Shown here: positions 19,024 through 27,920 of the stretch, one piece after another
Layout of the letters: each line of letters starts with the position of its first letter
Position numbering within the stretch: position 1 is the first letter of the stretch
NCBI RefSeq assembly: GCF_014252035.1
Contig: NZ_CP059207.1
Coordinates: forward strand, 186,001 to 250,000
Source: Blattabacterium cuenoti
Lineage (GTDB): Bacteria; Bacteroidota; Bacteroidia; Flavobacteriales; Blattabacteriaceae
Direction of reading: 5' to 3'
DNA: 64,000 nucleotides
Program-made: the position numbers and the translations under genes
The notes under the pieces: model-generated
Databases searched by the model: none
The model's input: only the letters and a program-made list of their open reading frames with translations
What the model was told of the DNA's origin: nothing

Positions 19024-19637
19024 AAAAAATATTTTTTCCTATAAAAGAATTTTTTTATTCTCTTCAAGGAGAAGGATACCATTCTGGTATAGCTGCTTAT
19101 TTTATTCGTTTTGAAGGATGTGATATAAAATGCAAATGGTGTGATACCAAATATAGTTGGAAAATAAAAAAAGAAGATTTTGTTCCAATTGAAAAAATTA
19201 TTGATAATGTAAACAACGAAAAAACAAATACTATTATTATTACTGGAGGAGAACCTATGATGTGGAATTTATCACCTCTAACAAAAATTCTTAAAAAAAT
19301 GGGGTATAATATTCATGTAGAAACTTCTGGTTCTTATCTTATAAAAGATAAATATATAGATTGGATTACTATTTCTCCAAAAAAAAACAGATTTCCATTA
19401 AAAGAAAATTATGAAAAAAAAATTAGTGAATTAAAAGTAGTTATTTCCAATGAAAATGATTTTTTATTTGCTGAAAGACAATCATATTTTATTAAAAATA
19501 AAAAAAATTGTATACTATCATTACAACCTGAATGGAATAATTATGACAAAATGATTCCAAAAATCATTTATTATATCAAAAAAAATCCTAAATGGAGATT
19601 ATCTCTTCAAATTCATAAAATGATAAATATAAAATAA
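19020..19637 (+). CDS. queE: 7-carboxy-7-deazaguanine synthase QueE
   Basis: Radical SAM enzyme converting 6-carboxytetrahydropterin to 7-carboxy-7-deazaguanine on the queuosine path. The iron-sulfur motif C34-x3-C38-x2-C41 is intact, with the QueE start SLQGEGYHSG (14-23) and ITGGEP (about 75-80). At 205 residues it is of usual length. It is last in the rsmA-folD-queE unit and ends 4 bp before the convergent hisIE stop. Together with tgt at 61-62 kb it shows that queuosine tRNA modification is kept here. Confidence 0.94.
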   Translation: MKKIFFPIKEFFYSLQGEGYHSGIAAYFIRFEGCDIKCKWCDTKYSWKIKKEDFVPIEKIIDNVNNEKTNTIIITGGEPMMWNLSPLTKILKKMGYNIHVETSGSYLIKDKYIDWITISPKKNRFPLKENYEKKISELKVVISNENDFLFAERQSYFIKNKKNCILSLQPEWNNYDKMIPKIIYYIKKNPKWRLSLQIHKMINIK

Positions 19638-19641
19638 AATA

Positions 19642-20253
19642 TTAATTATTGTTGCATTTTAAATGTCTCTTTTCAAGAATTTTTATTACTTTTTTTAAAT
19701 TTATTCCTTTTTTATGTAAAAGAATAAGATAATGAAAAAGAACATCTGCAGATTCATTTAAAAATAAGTTTTCATCATTATCTTTCGATTCAATGATCAG
19801 TTCAACAGACTCTTCTCCAAATTTTTGTACTACTCTATTTATTCCTTTTTTCGATAATTTATATACATAAGAATTATCTTCTTCTTCTCTTTTTCTTATT
19901 ATTCGATTTGAAATGATATCTTCTAAAAAAAATAGAAAATTCTTTTTATTCTTTTCTTTCCAACAAGTATCTGTTCCTTTATGACAAATTGGACCAGTTG
20001 GTTTCGCTTTAATTAGTAAAGTATCTCCATCACAATCTACTAATATTTTTTCGATAATAAGGAAGTTTTTACTTACTTCTCCTTTTTTCCACAATCTTTT
20101 TTTAGATCTACTATAAAAAATAACTTTTTTTTCATGAATACTTTTTTCATAAGCATCAATATTCATATAACCCAACATTAGTACTTTATTTGTTTCTGAA
20201 TCTTGAACAATAACGGGAATCAATCCTTTTTTAAAATTTATTTCCTTTCTCAT
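19642..20253 (-). CDS. hisI: Phosphoribosyl-AMP cyclohydrolase / phosphoribosyl-ATP pyrophosphatase
   Basis: Bifunctional HisIE catalysing steps 2 and 3 of histidine synthesis. The 203-residue protein has the HisI domain (about 1-110) with a metal-binding region containing CDGD and CHKGTDTCW, and the HisE domain (about 112-203) with [13 protein letters not shown] and [11 protein letters not shown]. The start at 20253 overlaps the hisF end by 23 nt, compatible with coupling. It is the last gene of the his operon. Confidence 0.96.
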   Translation of the reverse strand: MRKEINFKKGLIPVIVQDSETNKVLMLGYMNIDAYEKSIHEKKVIFYSRSKKRLWKKGEVSKNFLIIEKILVDCDGDTLLIKAKPTGPICHKGTDTCWKEKNKKNFLFFLEDIISNRIIRKREEEDNSYVYKLSKKGINRVVQKFGEESVELIIESKDNDENLFLNESADVLFHYLILLHKKGINLKKVIKILEKRHLKCNNN

Positions 20254-21004
20254 ATCGTACTGGAATTTGAAGATTATTTAAATAATGTTTTAAATTTGGA
20301 ATTTCTATTTCTCTGTAATGAAAAATACTTGCGGCCAAAGCTCCATGTGCTTTTCCAACTTGGAATATTTGATAAAAATCATGAAAATTTCCAGCACCAC
20401 CTGATGCAATAACAGGAATAGAAATATGTTCTGATACGTTTCGAGTAATATCTAAAGCAAATCCACTTTTTGTTCCATCATGGTTCATTGAAGTTAATAA
20501 TATTTCTCCTGCACCTCTTTCAGATACTTCTATTGCCCAATCTAAAGTTCTAGTATTAGTACAAATTCTTCCTCCGTTTAAATATACCCACCAATCATTT
20601 TTTTCATATTTTGTATCAATAGCTAACACAATAGATTGACTTCCAAATCTTTTGGAAAAATTTTCTATAAGTTTTGGATTTTTAAAAGCAGCTGTATTAA
20701 TGGATATTTTATCTGCCCCTGATTTCAATAGTAACTCTACATCTTCTTCATTTTTAATACCTCCTCCAACAGTAAAAGGAATATTGATATAACGAGAAAT
20801 ATCTTTAACTAAAGTAATTAAAGTTTTTCTATTTTCATTTGTAGCTGTTATATCAAGAAATATTAACTCATCAGCACCTTGATTCGTATACCATTGAACT
20901 AATTCTATTGGATCTCCAGCATCTATCAAATCCTTAAAATTTACTCCTTTCACTGTTCTACCGTCCCTTATGTCTAAACAGGGAATAATACGTTTCACTA
21001 ACAT
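20231..21004 (-). CDS. hisF: Imidazole glycerol phosphate synthase, cyclase subunit
   Basis: Synthase half of IGP synthase: uses ammonia from HisH to make imidazole glycerol phosphate and AICAR. The 257-residue TIM barrel has the catalytic aspartates D11 ([11 protein letters not shown]) and D130 (VLAIDTKYE), and phosphate-binding glycine loops (VGGGI at about 79-83, ASGGAG near the C terminus). Lies between hisA (14-bp gap) and hisIE. Confidence 0.97.
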   Translation of the reverse strand: MLVKRIIPCLDIRDGRTVKGVNFKDLIDAGDPIELVQWYTNQGADELIFLDITATNENRKTLITLVKDISRYINIPFTVGGGIKNEEDVELLLKSGADKISINTAAFKNPKLIENFSKRFGSQSIVLAIDTKYEKNDWWVYLNGGRICTNTRTLDWAIEVSERGAGEILLTSMNHDGTKSGFALDITRNVSEHISIPVIASGGAGNFHDFYQIFQVGKAHGALAASIFHYREIEIPNLKHYLNNLQIPVRYEKGNKF

Positions 21005-21018
21005 AATTATTATTTATT

Positions 21019-21747
21019 TTATTTCCAATTTCTTAGTTCTAATAATGATATTCTTTTTTCGTATATAGCCTTTCCAATAATAACTCCATGACAACCCAAA
21101 TGAAATAAATTTTTAATATCTTCTATACTACTAACACCTCCACTTGCTATAAGTTTTATTTTAGGAAATTTTTTTATAATATTACTATACAGAGAAAAAG
21201 AAGGTCCAGATAAAACTCCATCTTTTGATATATCTGTGCAAAAAATTGTTCTTATTCCATCTTTCTCTTTTTTTTTTAAAAAATCCCAAAATGGGATATT
21301 AGAAAGTATTTTCCATCCATTAATTGCTATTTTTTTATTTTTAATATCTACTCCTAATAAAATTTTATCAGGTCCATAAGTATCAATCCAATTTTTAAGA
21401 AAAATAGGTTTTTTTACAGCTATGCTTCCTACAGAAACCATATGACCACCATTTTCAAATACAGTTTTTACATCATTTTCTGTACAAATTCCTCCACCAA
21501 AATCAATAGTTAAATGTGTATTTTTTGCTATTTTTTCTAAAGTTTTCCAATGTACTATTTTACCCTCTCTTGCTCCATCTAAATCTACCAAATGTAATCT
21601 CGATATTCCATTGTCTTCCAACATATAAGCAACATCTAATGGATCATTGTTATAAATTTTCTTTTTTTGAAAATTTCCTTGTATTAAACGAACACATTTT
21701 CCATCAATTAAATCTATAGCTACAATAATATTATTCATTATCATCAC
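21019..21747 (-). CDS. hisA: ProFAR isomerase HisA
   Basis: Isomerises ProFAR to PRFAR in histidine synthesis. The 242-residue TIM barrel carries the catalytic D12 in VAIDLIDGKCVRL, FGGGI, GVDIKN (second aspartate) and IASGGVSSIEDI. The start could be the ATG at 21747, or the in-frame ATG codons 3 and 9 nt further in; the true N terminus is uncertain by a few residues. Gap to hisH is 18 bp. Confidence 0.96.
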   Translation of the reverse strand: MMIMNNIIVAIDLIDGKCVRLIQGNFQKKKIYNNDPLDVAYMLEDNGISRLHLVDLDGAREGKIVHWKTLEKIAKNTHLTIDFGGGICTENDVKTVFENGGHMVSVGSIAVKKPIFLKNWIDTYGPDKILLGVDIKNKKIAINGWKILSNIPFWDFLKKKEKDGIRTIFCTDISKDGVLSGPSFSLYSNIIKKFPKIKLIASGGVSSIEDIKNLFHLGCHGVIIGKAIYEKRISLLELRNWK

Positions 21748-21765
21748 AAAAATTATTTTATAATT

Positions 21766-22356
21766 TTATAATTGAATAAAATTTTCTAATATTCGATGTC
21801 CGACATACGAAGATTTTTCAGGATGAAACTGTACTGCATAAAAATTTTTTCTTTGCAAAGCAGCACTGTAAAATGTTAAATATTCTGTTGTAGCTATAGT
21901 GTATTTTCCCAAAGGTGCATAATAACTGTGTGCAAAATATTGATAACTTCCATCTGGAATATTTTTGAATAAAGGACCTTTTAATTTATGAATGGTATTC
22001 CATCCTATTTTAGGAATCTTATCTTCTTTATTTTTTGATGAAAATTTTTTCACTAATAAATCAAATATTCCTATACATTTTGTATTACTTTCTTCTGAAT
22101 ATTTGCATAATAATTGCATACCTAAACATATTCCTAATACAGGTTTTTCAAACCTTGATAAAAGGATATCCAATTTCTTTTTTTTCAAATATTCCATAGC
22201 AAAATTAGCTTCACCTACTCCAGGAAGAATCACTTTATCTGCACTTTGAATATCTTCTACAGAATCTGTTAAAATCGCTTGTATTCCTATTCTTTCTAGA
22301 GAAAAAAGAACAGATTGTACATTTCCTGCAGGATATTTTATGATGATTATTTTCAT
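21766..22356 (-). CDS. hisH: Imidazole glycerol phosphate synthase, glutaminase subunit
   Basis: Class I glutamine amidotransferase giving ammonia to HisF. With the ATG at 22356 the protein has 196 residues, starts MKIIIIKYPAGN as the family does, and has the nucleophile C77 in GICLGMQ and the His-Glu pair in AVQFHPEKS. A longer frame begins at 22419 but overlaps hisB and adds 21 non-family residues, so it was not used. Confidence 0.95.
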   Translation of the reverse strand: MKIIIIKYPAGNVQSVLFSLERIGIQAILTDSVEDIQSADKVILPGVGEANFAMEYLKKKKLDILLSRFEKPVLGICLGMQLLCKYSEESNTKCIGIFDLLVKKFSSKNKEDKIPKIGWNTIHKLKGPLFKNIPDGSYQYFAHSYYAPLGKYTIATTEYLTFYSAALQRKNFYAVQFHPEKSSYVGHRILENFIQL

Positions 22357-22375
22357 AATTTTTATTAAAAATTTT

Positions 22376-23551
22376 TTACAATATTCCTTTAGAACTAGGT
22401 ATTTTTTTATATATATCATTTTTTTTTATTGCTATTTTAATAGCTCTTGCAAAACATTTAAATATAGATTCTATTTTATGATGTTCATTTTTACCTATAG
22501 CATGAATATGTATATTACATTTTGCATTTAAGGAAAAAGACTTAAAAAAATGATAGAACATTTCTGTAGGCATATTTCCTATTTTTTCTCTAAAAAATTT
22601 TACTTTCCAAAGTAATTTACTTCTTCCTCCAAGATCCAGTACAACAGTAGATAAGCTTTCATCCATAGGAAGAGAATAAAATCCATATCGTTCTATACCT
22701 ATTTTATTTCCTAATGATCTATAAAATGCAGTTCCTAGAGATATTGCTGTATCTTCTATTGTATGATGCTCATCTACATAATGATCTCCAACTGCATTTA
22801 TTTTTAAATCCATGCAGCTATGGAATGACATTTGTTGTAAAAGATGATCAAAAAATCCAATTCCTGTTTGAATATGAGATACTCCTTTTCCATATAAAGA
22901 AATATCTACTTTAATATTTGTTTCCGATGTAGTTCTATGATATGATATTTTTTTATTATAATTGATAGATGATAAATAATTATAAATATCTTCCCAATTA
23001 TCCGTTTTTAAAGATATTATTTTTTCTATACTATTTTTATCATGTATAGTGGAATAAAAATATTTTTCCTCCTTTGTAAATTGTTCATAATGACGATAAT
23101 TTTTTCTTATCCATATAGATTTACAGTTTAAATTTTTTGCTAATATTACATCTGTAAACCTATCTCCAATAACAAAAGATTCAGATAAATCATATAAATC
23201 TGAATTGATATAAGAAGTAAGCATTCCTACACCAGGTTTTCTTGTAGAAAGCTTTTCTTCAGGAAAACTTTTATCTATATGTATAGAATGAAAATTAATT
23301 CCTTCTGTTTTTAGAATATTTAAAATATGATTTTGTATAGACCAAAATATTTTTTCAGGAAACTTATTTGTTCCTAAACCGTCCTGATTACTGACCATAA
23401 CTACATCATAATTTAGTTTCCGTACAATTTTTGATAGAAAAAATATAACTCTTGGATAAAAAATTATTTTTTCAATTGAATCAATTTGATAGTTAGAAGT
23501 ATTTTCTTCTATAATAGTTCCATCTCTATCAATAAACAATATTTTTTTCAT
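22376..23551 (-). CDS. hisB: Histidinol phosphatase / imidazoleglycerol-phosphate dehydratase
   Basis: Bifunctional HisB. The N-terminal HAD phosphatase (about 1-165) has DRDGT with D8 and D10; the C-terminal dehydratase (about 195-391) has RTTSETNI, DHHTIED-like HTIEDTAI, and manganese-binding histidine motifs (DHYVDEHHTIED and NEHHKIE). The start at 23551 lies directly after the hisC stop and matches the HAD start MKKILFIDRDG; a frame opening 36 nt earlier overlaps hisC. The gene performs steps 7 and 9. Confidence 0.96.
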   Translation of the reverse strand: MKKILFIDRDGTIIEENTSNYQIDSIEKIIFYPRVIFFLSKIVRKLNYDVVMVSNQDGLGTNKFPEKIFWSIQNHILNILKTEGINFHSIHIDKSFPEEKLSTRKPGVGMLTSYINSDLYDLSESFVIGDRFTDVILAKNLNCKSIWIRKNYRHYEQFTKEEKYFYSTIHDKNSIEKIISLKTDNWEDIYNYLSSINYNKKISYHRTTSETNIKVDISLYGKGVSHIQTGIGFFDHLLQQMSFHSCMDLKINAVGDHYVDEHHTIEDTAISLGTAFYRSLGNKIGIERYGFYSLPMDESLSTVVLDLGGRSKLLWKVKFFREKIGNMPTEMFYHFFKSFSLNAKCNIHIHAIGKNEHHKIESIFKCFARAIKIAIKKNDIYKKIPSSKGIL

Positions 23552-23552
23552 T

Positions 23553-24674
23553 TTATTTTTTTTTTCTATCATGTGAATATTTTTCAATGTTATTAATTAA
23601 ACACTCATTTTCTTCATGAGTTCCTACTGTTATCCTCAAACAATTTTCACAAAGAATAACCTTTGAACGATCTCTAACAATAATTTTATTATTTATTAAA
23701 TACTTATAAAGATGTATGGATGGGGAATTTATTTTCACTAGAAAAAAATTGGATGAACTAGGATATACTTTATCTATAATAGGAATATTTTTTAATGAAT
23801 TTTTTAAATATTCTCTTTCCGAAAGGATATTTTTTAAATTATAAAAAAATAAATCTTTATTTTCAAGAGCTTTAATTGCTATTTCTTGTGAATTGATACT
23901 TACATTGTATGGAAATTTTATCTTGTTCATCCAACTAATAATAGCTTTTGAAGCTATAGCTATACCTATTCTTAGGCCTGCTAACCCCCAAGATTTAGAT
24001 AATGTTTGTAAAACAATTAAATTAGGAAAATTATCTATTTCATTTAAAATAGATTTTTTAGAGGAAAAATCTATGTAAGCTTCATCTATAACTACTATTC
24101 CTGAAAACTTTTTTATAACAAGTTTGATATCTTCTTTTATTATATCATTTCCAGTAGGGTTATTTGGAGAACAAATGAAAATAATTTTATTTTTGATAAA
24201 GGAATTACTACTATCACTAATAACTTTTTTTATTTCTTTCAAGTTCAATTGATATTTTTCTTTTATAAGAGGAATTTTTATTATATTAACTCCATGAATC
24301 CTTCCACTCACTTCGTACATACCATAAGTAGGAGGAAATATAATAACATTATCTTTACCAGGACAAGAAAAAATACGGTATATTAAATCAATAATTTCAT
24401 CGCTACCATTTCCTAAAAATATTTTGGAAGAATCAATATTTTTGATATACGATATTTTTTTTTTCAATTTTTCTTGTAATGGATCTGGATATCGATTATA
24501 AGAATTATAAAAAGAAAAAGGAGATCCAAAAGAATTTTCATTAGCATCTAAAAAAATAGAATCTTTTTTTTCTTTATGTTCTATTCTAGCAGAAATATAA
24601 GGATTAATATTTAAAATATTTTTCCTTATTAAGGAAACTAAATCAAAATCTGAATAACAACTATTCTTATTCAT
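23553..24674 (-). CDS. hisC: Histidinol-phosphate aminotransferase
   Basis: PLP fold type I enzyme making histidinol phosphate. The 373-residue chain has LDANENSFG (42-50), CSPNNPTGN (168-176), DEAYIDF (197-203), and the PLP lysine K227 in TLSKSWGLAGLRIG. The last codons include a run of ten A that ends the gene in KKK just before the hisB ATG, a possible slippage site at the junction. Second-step partner of hisD upstream (27-bp gap). Confidence 0.96.
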   Translation of the reverse strand: MNKNSCYSDFDLVSLIRKNILNINPYISARIEHKEKKDSIFLDANENSFGSPFSFYNSYNRYPDPLQEKLKKKISYIKNIDSSKIFLGNGSDEIIDLIYRIFSCPGKDNVIIFPPTYGMYEVSGRIHGVNIIKIPLIKEKYQLNLKEIKKVISDSSNSFIKNKIIFICSPNNPTGNDIIKEDIKLVIKKFSGIVVIDEAYIDFSSKKSILNEIDNFPNLIVLQTLSKSWGLAGLRIGIAIASKAIISWMNKIKFPYNVSINSQEIAIKALENKDLFFYNLKNILSEREYLKNSLKNIPIIDKVYPSSSNFFLVKINSPSIHLYKYLINNKIIVRDRSKVILCENCLRITVGTHEENECLINNIEKYSHDRKKK

Positions 24675-24701
24675 GTATTTTATTATTTATTAAAATTAGT
24701 T

Positions 24702-25991
24702 TTATTTTTTTAACCGAATGTCAATAGATTTTTTATGAGCAATTAAACCTTCTTCAGAAGATAAAATACTTATACATTCATGTAAATTTCTTAATCCTTC
24801 TTTAGATATCTTTTGAAAAGTTGTCTTTTTGACGAAACTATCTATAGATACTCCGCTATAAAATTTAGCAAAACCATATGTAGGAAGTACATGATTAGTT
24901 CCTGAAGCATAATCTCCAGCAGTAACAGGAGAATAATTTCCTATAAAAATGGATCCAGCATTTATAACTTTATCGGCCCAATAAGTAGCATTATTACAAT
25001 TAATAATAAGATGTTCTGGTGCAATTTCATTGGACAATTCCATTGCTTCTTCTAAAGAAGAAAGAACAATGATTTTTGCATTTTTTAATGAATTTTCAAT
25101 AATGTGCTGTTTATTTTTAAGAAAAAAAATTTGTTTTTCTAATTGAAATTTTACTTCATTTATCCAATACTCTTTATTTTTAGTAATTAGAACTATATAA
25201 CTTTCCGGATCATGTTCTGATTGTGATAATAAATCAGAAGCTACATATTTTGGATTAGCTTTATTATCAGCAATAATAACAATTTCTGAAGGGCCTGCTG
25301 GAATATCGATAGATACAACATCTCTATGTGATACGATTTGTTTAGCTTTTGTTACATAAGAATTTCCTGGTCCAAATATTTTGTATACAGAAGGAATACT
25401 TTCTGTTCCGTAAGTCATTGCAGCTATTGCTTGTGCTCCTCCTACTTTATAAATATGATTAATTCCTATGTATTGAGATGCATATAAAATAATGGGTGAT
25501 ATTTTTCCTTTTTTATTTGGCGGACTACATAAAATAATATTTTTACATCCTGCTAGTTTTCCTGGAATACCTAACATTAATACAGTTGATAGTAAAGGAG
25601 CAGTTCCACTAGGAATATAAAATCCTATTTTTTCTATAGGTATGCTTTTTCTCCAACAAAAAATTCCTTTTGATATTTCTATTTTTTTTTCTTTATGTAT
25701 TTGTTTTTCATGAAATATTTTAATATTATTGTATGCCTTTTCTATAGATTTTTTTAAACAATCTGAAATTGTTGTATTAGCTTCATAGAATTCTTTTTCC
25801 GTTACTATTAAATTATCAATATCAACATGATCATATTTTTTAGTATAGGATTTAACCGCTGTATCTCCATGTAGCTTAACATTATCTATAATAGAAATTA
25901 TTAAATTTTTTAAATTATCATTGTATTTAATTTTTCTTTTTGTTATGTTTTTTCTTTCTTTTAAAGAAGGATAGAAATACACTGGAATCAT
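24702..25991 (-). CDS. hisD: Histidinol dehydrogenase
   Basis: Zinc- and NAD-dependent four-electron oxidation of histidinol to histidine, the last two steps. The 429-residue protein has GTAPLLSTVLMLG, the signature IDIPAGPSEIVIIAD, zinc ligands in LLSQSEHDPES and GDYASGTNHVLPT, and the final HKKSIDIRL. Length is normal. 21 bp downstream of hisG. Confidence 0.97.
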   Translation of the reverse strand: MIPVYFYPSLKERKNITKRKIKYNDNLKNLIISIIDNVKLHGDTAVKSYTKKYDHVDIDNLIVTEKEFYEANTTISDCLKKSIEKAYNNIKIFHEKQIHKEKKIEISKGIFCWRKSIPIEKIGFYIPSGTAPLLSTVLMLGIPGKLAGCKNIILCSPPNKKGKISPIILYASQYIGINHIYKVGGAQAIAAMTYGTESIPSVYKIFGPGNSYVTKAKQIVSHRDVVSIDIPAGPSEIVIIADNKANPKYVASDLLSQSEHDPESYIVLITKNKEYWINEVKFQLEKQIFFLKNKQHIIENSLKNAKIIVLSSLEEAMELSNEIAPEHLIINCNNATYWADKVINAGSIFIGNYSPVTAGDYASGTNHVLPTYGFAKFYSGVSIDSFVKKTTFQKISKEGLRNLHECISILSSEEGLIAHKKSIDIRLKK

Positions 25992-26012
25992 ATTTATTTT
26001 TTATGTTGTTTA

Positions 26013-26870
26013 TTATAGTACAATTTTTTCTATTGGAAGAACTAATATATCTTGTGCTCCAAGTGATTTTAAATTTTCTATTATTCCCCAAAAATCATTC
26101 TCATTTACTACAGAATGTACTGAACTGCATTTAGAATTTGCTAAAGGAAGAACAACTGGACTTTTTATTCCAGGTAAATAAGAAATAATTTTGTCTAATC
26201 GTTCATTAGGTACATTTAGTAGAATGTATTTATTATTTTTTGCTTTTTTCACTGCTCTGATACGAAATAGTAATTTATCCATTATCATGTTCTGAGGGGA
26301 ACTTAAATGAAGATGGGAGGCTAATACTGCTTCAGATTGAAGGACTGTTTCTACTTCTTTAAGCCCATTCATAAATAATGTTGATCCACTACTAACTAAA
26401 TCACATATGCAATCAGCTAGTCCTATTCCAGGGGCTATTTCTACTGCACCTGATATTTCATGTATTTCTGTTTTTATGTATCTTTTCTTGAAAAATTCTC
26501 CAACTAAAAACGGATAGCTTGTAGCTATCCGTTTACCATCTAAATCTTTTATATTTTTGTATATATAAGATTTCGGTACAGCTATGGATAAACGACATTT
26601 TCCAAAACCTAAAGTTTCTTTTATTATTATTTTTTTTCTTTTTTCTAATAAAACATTTTTTCCAACAATTCCTATATCTGCTACTCCATCTTCTAAATAT
26701 TGAGGAATATCATCGTCTCGTAAGAAAAGTATTTCCATAGGAAAATTCATTGCTGTTGTTTTTAATTTATCTATTCCAATATTAATTTCAATACTGCAGT
26801 CTTTAAGTAATTTTATGGAGTCCTCATAAAGACGGCCTGATTTTTGAATAGCTATTTTTAGTTTATCCAT
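26013..26870 (-). CDS. hisG: ATP phosphoribosyltransferase, long form
   Basis: First and usually feedback-controlled step of histidine synthesis, from ATP and PRPP. At 285 residues it is the long HisG form with a C-terminal regulatory ACT-like domain (about 210-285), so no HisZ is needed. The AIQKSGRLYEDS start, DIGIVGKNVL (65-74) and the PRPP loop VSSGSTLFMNGL (about 160-171) are present. It heads the eight-gene his operon. The 5' leader holds a perfect 12-bp hairpin followed by seven T (see the terminator entry), suggesting control of operon entry. Confidence 0.96.
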   Translation of the reverse strand: MDKLKIAIQKSGRLYEDSIKLLKDCSIEINIGIDKLKTTAMNFPMEILFLRDDDIPQYLEDGVADIGIVGKNVLLEKRKKIIIKETLGFGKCRLSIAVPKSYIYKNIKDLDGKRIATSYPFLVGEFFKKRYIKTEIHEISGAVEIAPGIGLADCICDLVSSGSTLFMNGLKEVETVLQSEAVLASHLHLSSPQNMIMDKLLFRIRAVKKAKNNKYILLNVPNERLDKIISYLPGIKSPVVLPLANSKCSSVHSVVNENDFWGIIENLKSLGAQDILVLPIEKIVL

Positions 26871-26890
26871 ATTATTTTAGGAGTATCATA

Positions 26891-26925
26891 GAAAAAAATA
26901 AAAGCTTACAGGCGTAAGCTTTTAT
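26891..26925 (-). terminator. Intrinsic-terminator-like hairpin in the hisG leader
   Basis: Perfect 12-bp stem ATAAAAGCTTAC/GTAAGCTTTTAT (26898-26909 and 26914-26925) with a 4-nt loop. Read on the minus strand it is followed by seven T (26891-26897), the form of an intrinsic terminator. It lies 20 nt before the hisG ATG and downstream of a TATATTTG box, so it could act as an attenuator. No histidine-rich leader peptide is visible; the short frames here read MII and MKLL. Confidence 0.7.
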
Positions 26926-26958
26926 AGTAATTTCATATCAAATTATCATGAATTATGA

Positions 26959-26966
26959 CAAATATA
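26959..26966 (-). promoter_or_regulatory. Putative -7 box for the his operon
   Basis: Minus strand TATATTTG matches TAnnTTTG. A start about 7 nt downstream would give a leader of about 80 nt that includes the terminator-like hairpin. The nearest upstream TTG is at 25 bp, longer than usual. Confidence 0.4.
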
Positions 26967-26971
26967 ATAAC

Positions 26972-26998
26972 TATTTTGAATATTTTCTATTCAAAATA
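26972..26998. repeat. Perfect 11-bp inverted repeat between hisG and xth
   Basis: Arms TATTTTGAATA (26972-26982) and TATTCAAAATA (26988-26998) with a TTTTC loop. It sits immediately upstream of the his -7 box on one side and 6 bp before the xth ATG on the other. It could be an operator or a hairpin in the xth mRNA. Confidence 0.6.
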
Positions 26999-27004
26999 TA
27001 TATA

Positions 27005-27769
27005 ATGAAAATAGTAGGATATAACATAAATGGAATTAGATCTGGAATCAATAAGGGGTTGTCTATTTGGATTAAAAAATACAATCCTTACATTTTATGT
27101 TTACAAGAAATAAAAGCATTACAAAATCAAATAAATACAAATATTTTTGAAAAATTGGGATACTATCATTATTGGCATTCATCAGTAAGAAAAGGTTATA
27201 GTGGTGTTGCTATTTTATGTAAAGAAAAACCTATTCATGTAGAATATGGAATTGGTTTAGAATCTATTGATAAAGAAGGAAGAGTTTTACGGATAGATTT
27301 AAAAAATTTATCTATTATCAGTATTTATTTACCTTCAGGAAATAATATGGAGAAAAGATTAGATTTTAAATTTTTCTTTATGAAAAAATTTTTTATATAT
27401 GTAAAAAAAATACAAAAAAATTTAAAAAATATTATTATTTGTGGAGACTATAATATTTGTCATAAGCCAATGGACATATATGATCCTATTCGTAATAGAA
27501 ATATATCTGGATTTTTACCAGAAGAAAGGAAATGGATGACAAACTTTATGAGGTTAGGATTCATAGATAGTTTTAGAAACTATGTTAAAAATGCGGGACA
27601 TTACAGTTGGTGGAGTTATAAATATAAAGCTAGAATAAAAAATATAGGATGGAGAATCGATTACATAATGGTAAGTCATTCTTTAAAAAAGAAAATGATT
27701 AACGCATATTTATTACCCGAAATAATATATTCGGATCATTGTCCAACAGTATTAGAATTGAAAAAATGA
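27005..27769 (+). CDS. xth: Exodeoxyribonuclease III / AP endonuclease
   Basis: Base-excision repair nuclease of the EEP fold. With the ATG at 27005 the protein is 254 residues and starts MKIVGYNINGIRSG as the family does; E35 in CLQEIK, the GDYNICHKPMD block, WRIDYIMVS and the final SDHCPTVLELK are present. A frame opening at 26948 adds a non-family tyrosine-rich stretch and would run through the inverted repeat, so it was rejected. Divergent from hisG. Confidence 0.95.
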   Translation: MKIVGYNINGIRSGINKGLSIWIKKYNPYILCLQEIKALQNQINTNIFEKLGYYHYWHSSVRKGYSGVAILCKEKPIHVEYGIGLESIDKEGRVLRIDLKNLSIISIYLPSGNNMEKRLDFKFFFMKKFFIYVKKIQKNLKNIIICGDYNICHKPMDIYDPIRNRNISGFLPEERKWMTNFMRLGFIDSFRNYVKNAGHYSWWSYKYKARIKNIGWRIDYIMVSHSLKKKMINAYLLPEIIYSDHCPTVLELKK

Positions 27770-27786
27770 AAAACATATTATAATAA

Positions 27787-27859
27787 TGACCTGACTGGGA
27801 TTCGAACCCAGGACCCTTACATTAAAAGTGTAATGCTCTACCAGCTGAGCTATCAGGTC
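27787..27859 (-). tRNA. tRNA-Lys (anticodon TTT)
   Basis: 73-nt cloverleaf on the minus strand. The acceptor 5' strand GACCTGA pairs with TCAGGTC; D loop AGCTGGTAG; anticodon loop CTTTTAA (anticodon at 27824-27826 on the plus strand as AAA); T loop TTCGAAT. No CCA is encoded. A TATCTTTG box upstream (27894-27901) may drive it. Confidence 0.97.
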
Positions 27860-27893
27860 TTAATAACAGTATCATAGTATCTATGATAGATAA

Positions 27894-27901
27894 CAAAGAT
27901 A
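27894..27901 (-). promoter_or_regulatory. Putative -7 box for tRNA-Lys
   Basis: Minus strand TATCTTTG matches TAnnTTTG, the same octamer as before serS. Between it and the tRNA lies a palindrome ATCATAG-TAT-CTATGAT (27871-27887). No -33 TTG seen. Confidence 0.4.
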
Positions 27902-27920
27902 CTATAAATTTTGTGTTTTC

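Noticed and set aside
26926-26956. His-leader peptide for classical attenuation
   Set aside because: Short frames read MII and MKLL with no His codon.
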